Positions 57,906 to 64,000 of a DNA stretch of 64,000 nucleotides are shown here, piece after piece. Below the pieces are notes generated by a model. That model had not been told where the DNA came from and did not search any database. It worked only from the letters and a program-made list of their open reading frames with translations. Within the stretch, counting starts at the first letter, position 1, and the number at the start of each line of letters is the position of its first letter. The stretch is from positions 62,001-126,000 of the forward strand of contig JAUIRK010000087.1 in assembly GCA_030549495.1 (NCBI GenBank), written 5' to 3'. The position numbers were made by a program, and so were the translations under genes. This DNA is from Nectonema munidae. Its lineage: Eukaryota; Nematomorpha; Nectonematoida; Nectonematidae.

Positions 57906-58184
57906 TCCTTAATTTCCTCATCATCTTGAAAAATATGAGGATTATTTATGGAAGGGAAGTGTGATGTTGCGCATAGAAAAATTTTAGCCTAAAATAAGAA
58001 ATCTTTATCAATATGATTGATTATTATTAACTATGCGAAAAATTGGGAAAATGCAACTTCATGAAACATTCACATAGATATGATAGAAACGGAAATTCAT
58101 AATAAAAAAATTGATCCAACAATTAATTTCTGGTTTATTCCTTAATTGTTTATAAACTACTTGAGGTCTACTTTCTTGAGCTTG

Positions 58185-58204
58185 GCGGTCGACTAGTCGA
58201 CCGC
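58185..58204. repeat. 20-bp perfect palindrome near the inner hAT end
   Basis: GCGGTCGACTAGTCGACCGC equals its own complement. The word GGCGGTC also occurs at the other end of the element (55001-55007), so this is probably part of the subterminal transposase-binding region, folded back on itself. Confidence 0.85.
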
Positions 58205-58339
58205 GGGCGACTTCTTGGACACCTCTGCTGTATATCCTTAAAAACTCTTAGAATTAAGAGTTGACAATGTTTTTATTTTGAAGTCTTGGCTACCCCATTT
58301 GTCATTGCGACGCCATGGTTGGGAACCCCTGCTGTAGAT

Positions 58340-59225
58340 CATAATTGAATCAAGATGGGAAATTTTTGTTACATTTATTCTAAAATAGAAACATTAAACT
58401 ACTTTCTGAAATATTTGGATGTAAAAAAGACCTTTTATCAAATTGTTACATACAGAGACGTTTATCTTTCCCAATTTCAAACTCAAATATATCAGGGTGT
58501 CCAAATTTTGTTTTTATTATATGCCGTTATTATTTCTGTACTATTTTTAGTAATTTAGCTTAACTTAACTTATACTAACTTAAGCTAGTTAGTAAATTAA
58601 TTTATTAGTTAGGTAATTAAAAATGAGAGTGTAGGTTATATTATAAATATTCATTTTATTTCTAGTTTTTATCATCATTGTAAATACTTAACATAGTATA
58701 AGTAAAATATAAGATTTTTAGGATTCTCTGTATGTTCATTATTATTATTATTATAAACAATTCAAATATTGTATGTGCAGTATAAATATTTAATTATAAT
58801 TTTTAATTATTCGTTGGTTATACCAGTTAAACTTTATAAATCCAAATAATATATAAAATTATTTAGAAAAGGTAAAAAATTTTATATATTGAGTTTTAAA
58901 AATCTCGTCTGTCATATGTTTTGATATCTTCTGAAACGTCAAGAGTTTGAACACCCCCTCATAATTTTTAGTTTAGACAACCTCACTTTAATCTATTACA
59001 TGTTTTTGCTATAAATCTAGATTTTCTTATGTGTATAAAATTTTGTGCTTGATTTGATATAATAACAATGGAGAAAAATTTATGTAAGAATCATTGTGGT
59101 TTTAAAAAAGGATGGAAATCAGCAATTTTCAAGGGATTATTCTTTCAAGGATGTTCCAGAAAGGATTCATTCAATAGTTGAATTATAACAAAGTATCAAA
59201 TTGATGTTACTTTATCAAGTTAATA
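58340..59225. other. AT-rich DNA, no gene recognised
   Basis: A 67-codon ORF (58355-58558) has hydrophobic C-terminal residues but no known motif. ATT microsatellite repeats near 58738. Confidence 0.4.
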
Positions 59226-59892
59226 CTTTTATCAATACAATTTGCGTAATAAATGCTACGTTAAAAATAATAAACATTTCATAAAAGAATCTATAAAAGC
59301 ATGGAATTCTTTACCTATTGATACAAGACGCTCAAAAAAAGTCAAAAGTTTTAAACGCATGTGTAAAAATGATATTCTATCTAGCTTTGTGAAGTGTGTC
59401 ATCCTTTTCGAGAAATTGATACTCGTGTGTTTTTTTCTTCATTTTTTAGATAATTGATCATATGTCCTTCCACAAACCTCAATTGTGTCATGTGATGTCT
59501 GCAATGCGAATTTTTCCTTCAACTAATCTTAAGTCATAATAGTGGCATCCTCTTTCAACATATTTTTTCTGAAGTATTTGAATGTTTCATGTTTTTTTTT
59601 ATTTTTCTTTAATTAATATTTGTGAAACATTTTAAACTGAACTTGATGTAATTTAAAAAGATATGTTTGTGGAGTTTTTTTTCTCCTTATTCTAATACTG
59701 TTGTTAATTAATTTCTTATGTCAAAATGTCTTATCAGGATTTTTTCTTATTTTTTTAAATATCTTTTTCAAACTCTTCATTTTAAAACTTTTGTATTATT
59801 CTTTATCAAGGTGCGACAATAACCTATTAGGTTTGCTCCGCCATGTTATATCTTGAACTGGTTTTTTTTAATAAATAAATAAATAAAAAAGT
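59226..59892 (+). pseudogene. LINE 3' end (CR1/Jockey-like) with AATA tail
   Basis: The reading KESIKAWNSLPIDTRRSKKVKSFKRMCKNDIL fits the last residues of many LINE ORF2 proteins (lWNsLP..i....s...FK..l...l). A 3' UTR-like stretch follows, ending in AATAAATAAATAAATAAAAAAG at 59871-59892, the short tandem tail typical of CR1/L2/Jockey insertions. Strongly 5' truncated. Confidence 0.65.
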
Positions 59893-60775
59893 TAACTAAA
59901 AAATAACACTAATTTTTAATATAATTACTTTATTTTCTATATATTTCTCAGTTTTAGTGTAATCAATTTTATCCCATACATTTGAGTAAAAATATATCCA
60001 CTATTGATAAATTATCGATATTATCTCAACTATTGATTTCTAAAATCTTTAATTGACAAAATATATTTTCAATATTTTAAACTTTTAAATTTTGTTGTCT
60101 CTTGCAAAAGTTACTTTCAATTAATTCAAAATTCTCCGTCTTTTCTTCCTTCCATTTTAATTTAAGCTCAAGCCCCCAGTGCCCAAGATATATTCTTCCC
60201 TTTAAAATAAGAGCTATTTTCCTTTTTAAAACTCTTCTATTATTATTATTATCTCACTCACTCGTTGGATTCTCAATTGTCATATTGTCGAATTATTCGC
60301 TTGATCAACTAGTGATTTAGCAAAATATTCTTGCTGTTCCAATAAGAAAATTTCGATATCTTCAAATAATGTATGTTTTTACAAAAATTAAGAACACATT
60401 CTAAAATATAGTAGAAAAAAATACTAAAAAATAAAGTATTGATTTTAAGCATAATTAATTCTAATAAATCATTTTCTTTTTCAGACTTAGTTTTTAAATG
60501 CGTACCTTCTCTAGTTAAAATTATTATTTTCAAACTCATATCAATTAAATAAGATGTCTGTAGTGAATCAAATGATCTCGTTTGCCATCTTAACAATATT
60601 TATTTTTGTTGATTGTTTATTGTCTTTTATTTTACGCATCTAGTATTTACGTGATTTTCCAATTAGATTAAAAAATGAAATCCATTGATTCTAGATTTGT
60701 ATACCTACTAAACAAGATTTTTATTCATCATATGTTACTGGTAGGTATTCATACTAAATGACCACTGTCCTTTCT
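59893..60775. other. AT-rich DNA with unassigned ORF
   Basis: A 95-codon reverse ORF (60309-60596) starts MLRWQTRSFDSLQTSYLID and is protein-like for about 50 residues, but I do not recognise it. A short TTA microsatellite lies near 60237. Confidence 0.35.
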
Positions 60776-60776
60776 T

Positions 60777-60913
60777 TTAACCCATTAATTCCCAATGCTC
60801 CCATTTGGGAACATAAGTAATTTAATCTTCGTCTGCTTTTTTCAATGACTTTGAATATAAATCGTCTGCGTTTTTTAGATATCGTCTGATTTCTATGGTA
60901 CTTAATGGGTTAG
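60777..60913 (+). repeat. TTAA MITE, copy 4
   Basis: Unit 60781-60909 (129 bp), starting CCCATTAATTCCCAATG and ending CTTAATGGG, with TTAA on the left and TTAG on the right. Nearly the same as copy 2 at 1275-1404 over the full length. The inner CCCATTTGGG is itself palindromic. Confidence 0.85.
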
Positions 60914-61037
60914 GTGCGAATCTTACACTAAAAATATATTTAATCACACCTGTACCAAATTAAATTCTTTTCTAAGGGTTTGGGTTCAGAAGTGGGGAAA
61001 AACATAAGATTCCCAGAATAGCAAGCGATATATATAG

Positions 61038-61082
61038 GCAGGCCAAAATGGGGGATAACGATATATCCCCAAAGTGGCCTAT
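61038..61082. other. Imperfect stem-loop
   Basis: AGGCCA..GGGG..ATAACGATAT..CCCC..TGGCCT forms an interrupted hairpin of about 40 bases. Its role is unknown; it may be a fragment of a foldback repeat. Confidence 0.5.
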
Positions 61083-61945
61083 AACGATAAAATGGCATAT
61101 GCATATGAATAAGATATACATATTTCCTTCTTAAAATTATGCAGCACCTCAATCAATTGACTACTACTTTCACCATATGCGAACGAGGAACAATGAGTTG
61201 TCACTTTTTTCTTTTGATCACGCTTTGGAAAATGCTTATCACGCGTTTTGTATTTTGATAGACTTTTCAATTCATTGTTTTTCCACTTTTTTATTAAAAA
61301 TTGTAGATAATTTTATTTTTTAGAATGTATATATATAAATCATTATTAATACTAATATACATGTTTCTTATTTGAATACATAAATTAAAAAAAAATTATA
61401 TTAATTTTATTAATTCTAATAAACTAATCAAAAATTATAAGAACTAAAATTTCCTCAACTGTTGTTGTGAGAGAAAGCTTAGGAGACGGGGTGCTGATTG
61501 AAAAGCTGAAGGAGCACCGTTACCGAGTGGGGATAAGAAAGTTTATTTAACATAACATATCATATTTATTAAGCAAAAAGAAAAGGCTATGATAATAAAG
61601 TGGTGTGATTATTCTGTACTCACAATATGATTTACTAATGAAATTTGTGAAATTTAAAATTTCTGAAATTTATATATTGCAATATGAATTGATAGATTTA
61701 CAATTAAAGTTAACTTTGTAAAGTGGGAAAGTTCGACTAATCACAGATTAACCTTTTGTGCTTCCAGAAAAAAAACAAGGTGCTATACTTGAATGTATGC
61801 AAGGAAGGCGAAAGAATAACGTACTTTCGTAGCTTATTCCACTCATAAATTATTTAGTTTGTAAAAGAAGCCCTATAAAATCGTTTTCAGCACGTTCTTT
61901 TTACAAACTTTTTTTGGTGAGTTTTTGAGCTTCTTATGGAAAAGC
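61083..61945. other. AT-rich DNA, no gene recognised
   Basis: No family motifs on either strand. Confidence 0.4.
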
Positions 61946-61968
61946 AGATGAAACAATATGATGGACAT

Positions 61969-62360
61969 CTATGTCTTGTTGATTATATTGTAGACCGTAT
62001 TCATTCTGTAGGCCAAGGAAAGCAAGGTCATTGTACGTAGTGTTTCCTTGCAGTCCAATTTTTCTAGTCCGTTTACTTTTTTCGTTATAAATCTTCGTAC
62101 TTTTTCCAATTCTTGCAAATCCTTCTTAGTACAGGTAAGATGAGAGATCACACAACCGTATTCGAGGTGGGTTGTATCAAGGCTTTGTATATAGTAGCAG
62201 AGCTATTGTAGTATCGAAGTCAGTGAAGTGTCTGAAGACTATAGGAAAAATAGGGAATAAACTTTTGAAATGCCTTTTGAAAAGTGAGGTTTAAATTTGA
62301 GTGCACTGTCAATAGCGTTTCCAAGATCGTTGATAAGCTGAACTCGCTTTACAGCATACC
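61969..62360 (-). pseudogene. LINE reverse transcriptase thumb/C-terminal fragment
   Basis: From 62350 down: RVQLINDLGNAIDSALKFKPHF (pattern v..v..kdLGv..d..LkF..H), then LDTTHLEYGCVISHLTCTKKDLQELEKVRRFITKKVNGLEKLDCKETLRTMTLLSLAYRMN, given here in the order seen. This follows LvrP.LEYa..vW.P....di..lE.vQrr.Tk.i.gl..l.Y..RL..l.l.sLe.RR. One or two frame changes. CR1/Rex1-like by pattern. Confidence 0.75.
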
Positions 62361-62493
62361 CAGCGCTATGTGGAGTTATTATTCTTTCGTTTTTAGAAAA
62401 CTTATTTTACATCTAAAATAATGATAATAATATCTTACTCTTCATCAACAGAGTTTCTTCGTACAAAACGAGTTGAGGGAGGATGTTATCATC

Positions 62494-62901
62494 CACTACA
62501 AGGAACTTTAGCAAAATTTACCTATACATTTGAGAACTTTCAGAATCAGAATTGAGTTTACCAACGACATTTTCTTGATTATAAAAGCCATGCCTTCAAT
62601 TATTACACAAGTGAAAGAAAAGGAGTTCTTAATAAAACGTGACTCTGATACTTTGATTCGATTTAGGAAAGTTTGGTTGAGAAATTAATTTGTTCGTTCT
62701 TCGACATATTATACAAAAACTATTATTATTATTATTATTATTATAGTGGTACAGTTATTATAAAATTTAAAAGTATTAAAGATGTTAAATGAAATTTTTA
62801 TGGTAAACAAGTTATTTATAAGTTATATAAATTTTATGCACTACAAGGAACTTTAGCAAAATTTACCTATACATTTGAGAACTTTCAGAATCAGAATTGA
62901 G
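62494..62901 (+). repeat. Identical 63-bp direct repeat (62494-62556 and 62839-62901)
   Basis: Both copies run from CACTACAAGGAACTTTAGC to CAGAATCAGAATTGAG without a difference that I can see. They are separated by 282 bp of unrelated AT-rich sequence. The flanks outside the repeats do not match. Perfect identity implies a recent duplication, or an assembly fault. Confidence 0.85.
62721..62745 (+). repeat. ATT microsatellite
   Basis: Eight consecutive ATT units, lying between the two copies of the 63-bp direct repeat. Confidence 0.85.
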
Positions 62902-63430
62902 ATTCAGCATCTGTGATTAATCAAGAATTTAGCTGTTCACAGTATAAATTTTAAACTTCAAAGCTCGTATATTTATAGCATTTCAAATAGACTCCTTAAG
63001 AGGCCATTGTTGGCATAATTTTTAATTTATCACCTAGCATAAAATATTGAGCTATTTGAGCTAGTATTTATATATTCTTTGAATTGTATTTCCTTCATTT
63101 AACATATGTTTTATCTCGTCTTTTGAAATCACTAGAAAAATAATAAAGAATGTTTGTCATTGGGAGCCTTTGTTTTCATTTTGCGAGCAAAGTGTGTGTG
63201 TGTGGTGATGTTTATTTTGTGTGGGTACACCAACTTTATTACACTTATAATTCCATCTTTTGCCAACTCATCAATATTAATGAATAAAAAAGGCCTTGTA
63301 AGAAAGCGGAAGATTTGCTGCTTTAACTAAATCAAGTGTTTTTGCGCGAGTAAATGTGAGATTTGTAATGCAGTATTTACAATAACAAGTGCAAGCATTC
63401 AAAGATCTACACGTGAATAAATTAACAAAA
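62902..63430. other. Upstream region of the exon at 63496
   Basis: No element recognised. A short GTGTGTGTGTGTGGTG run lies near 63191. It may hold regulatory sites for the gene that follows. Confidence 0.4.
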
Positions 63431-63435
63431 TTCAG

Positions 63436-63443
63436 TATAAAAG
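63436..63443 (+). promoter_or_regulatory. TATA box
   Basis: TATAAAAG lies 60 bp before the ATG at 63496, the distance expected for a start of transcription near 63465 and a 30-base leader. Confidence 0.6.
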
Positions 63444-63495
63444 CTGGTGCTTGTGAGTTTGTTCTTTAGTAGGGTAGTTGCAATTGAGAGTCAAA

Positions 63496-63708
63496 ATGGC
63501 GAAGCAAGCAGATAATTCGAGTCTGATCATAAGTTTTACGTGTTTTGTTGTTGTTACGCTAGTGTCATGCTTCTGCGTTCCACTCTTTTACAACAAGATC
63601 ACGTTGATGAAGGCGCAACACGAAGAAATGTTAGCGAAGCTAGAAAATAAACTCTTTGAAAAGTCAACAGCAATTCAATTCTTGAACATGGAGATTAATC
63701 GAGTCAAA
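63496..63708 (+). CDS. First exon of a membrane-anchored coiled-coil protein (cuticle-collagen-like N-terminus?)
   Basis: The ATG at 63496 has a good context (AAAATGG). The exon encodes 71 residues and ends at 63708 (..EINRVK) before GTAAGC, a canonical donor, in phase 0. Residues about 9-32 (SLIISFTCFVVVTLVSCFCVPL) form a single hydrophobic anchor after a short polar N-terminus. Residues 33-70 (YNKITLMKAQHEEMLAKLEN..) are a short heptad-like helix. This layout, with a PxxYN right after the membrane segment, resembles nematode cuticle collagen N-terminal domains, and also other type II collagen-like or trimeric membrane proteins. The remaining exons are outside the window. TATA box upstream. 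This is the best host-gene candidate here. Confidence 0.6.
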
Positions 63709-64000
63709 GTAAGCTTATTTTTTCGTATTTTTCATTTAACTCGCTCCAATTCCTGTGAAAAGCTTCGATTTCTTACTTATTCAATAAAATATGAACGATA
63801 AAAAAAATTCAAAACCTGAAATCTCCTATTTTAAGTATAAAGAAAGTTTAAAGATAAAGCAATTAATAATTTTGCCATATTCATAAAAGTTAGTTTTATT
63901 TTCTTTCTATATTCATTTGCTGAGCTGATAAGTAACTTTTTCCAAAAAACTACCCCTTTGTCTTATTCTAGTGATTCAGCCATTTTCTTATAAAATAAAA
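63709..64000 (+). other. Start of the intron after the 63.5-kb exon
   Basis: No acceptor followed by a convincing continuing frame is visible before the window ends. Confidence 0.4.

Larger units (their letters stand above)
54939..58235 (-). mobile_element. Complete hAT transposon (inner, 54947-58227) with 8-bp target duplication
   Basis: CTGTATAT flanks the element at 54939-54946 and 58228-58235. The ends are CAGGGGTGGCCAAACTTTTT and, on the reverse strand, CAGAGGTGTCCAAGAAGTCG, the typical Charlie/GTF2IRD2-type hAT terminus. It is 3281 bp long. It contains a nearly full transposase gene with two frameshifts, a 20-bp perfect palindrome near the right end and a tandem-unit array at 57768-57905. 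Confidence 0.93.
52701..58339 (-). mobile_element. hAT transposon remnant (outer, 52709-58331) carrying two later insertions
   Basis: The ends are CGGTGGTTCCCGACCTTTTT on the left and, on the reverse strand, CAGGGGTTCCCAACCATGG on the right. The 8-bp duplication CTGTAGAT lies at 52701-52708 and 58332-58339. Without the inner hAT (54947-58227 plus one target copy) it is about 2.33 kb. It encodes only the C-terminal part of a ZBED5/SCAND3-like transposase, so it was an internally deleted copy. It also contains a foldback MITE (53131-54057). Confidence 0.9.

Overview
This window looks like repeat-rich, AT-rich nuclear DNA of an invertebrate animal. The evidence is short GT-AG introns (one of about 50 bp at 20697-20746), a TATA-box promoter before a spliced first exon at 63436-63708, tRNA-derived SINE-like repeats, LINE tails, and a broad set of animal transposons (piggyBac, hAT, MULE with FLYWCH finger, pogo/Tigger, Helitron, CR1-, RTE- and I-like LINEs). 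There is no operon-like or bacterial gene organisation. The species cannot be named from sequence alone. The only hint is that the last exon has the layout of a nematode-type cuticle collagen N-terminus (weak).

Layout. 0-4 kb: two 120-130 bp MITEs with TTAA ends, one of which splits a small helix-turn-helix transposase gene, then a reverse-strand LINE remnant. 4.4-20 kb: a heavily nested block. It holds a MULE/FLYWCH pseudogene, a repeat (A+B) present as two inverted copies (5.9-9.9 kb and 17.7-15.0 kb), a piggyBac remnant splitting the left copy, a complete MULE with a 9-bp target duplication splitting the right copy, an intact single-exon protein kinase ORF between the arms, and a Helitron helicase pseudogene broken by this repeat and by a SINE. 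20.4-20.9 kb: an unrecognised two-exon gene tail. 22.6-23.1 kb: a palindromic repeat with a hAT MITE in its centre. 24.2-26.3 kb: a ZBED5-type hAT pseudogene. 27.3-34.6 kb: a pogo/Tigger pseudogene whose two halves are separated by a foldback MITE, itself split by a complete 5.2-kb piggyBac with an intact 645-664 codon transposase. 35-44 kb: scattered fragments of RTE and other LINEs, IS630/Tc1-like transposases and piggyBac subterminal repeats. 45.4-50 kb: two overlapping pieces of an I-like LINE with RNase H, with a strikingly G-poor sense strand and a hAT MITE inside. 52.7-58.3 kb: a hAT remnant that contains a foldback MITE and a second, complete hAT, with exact target duplications for both hATs. 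58.3-64 kb: LINE tails, a further TTAA MITE, an exact 63-bp direct repeat, and the promoter and first exon of a probable host gene.

How it works together: the window is mostly a stack of insertions, and many can be ordered in time because target duplications and split reading frames are visible. The only coding units that look intact are the piggyBac transposase and the kinase. The host candidates are the 20.4-kb gene tail and the 63.5-kb exon. The most unusual pattern is that at least five different repeat arrays or element ends are built from 14-17 bp tandem units of similar layout, as in MuDR/Foldback elements. All identifications are from reading motifs by eye; no database search was run.
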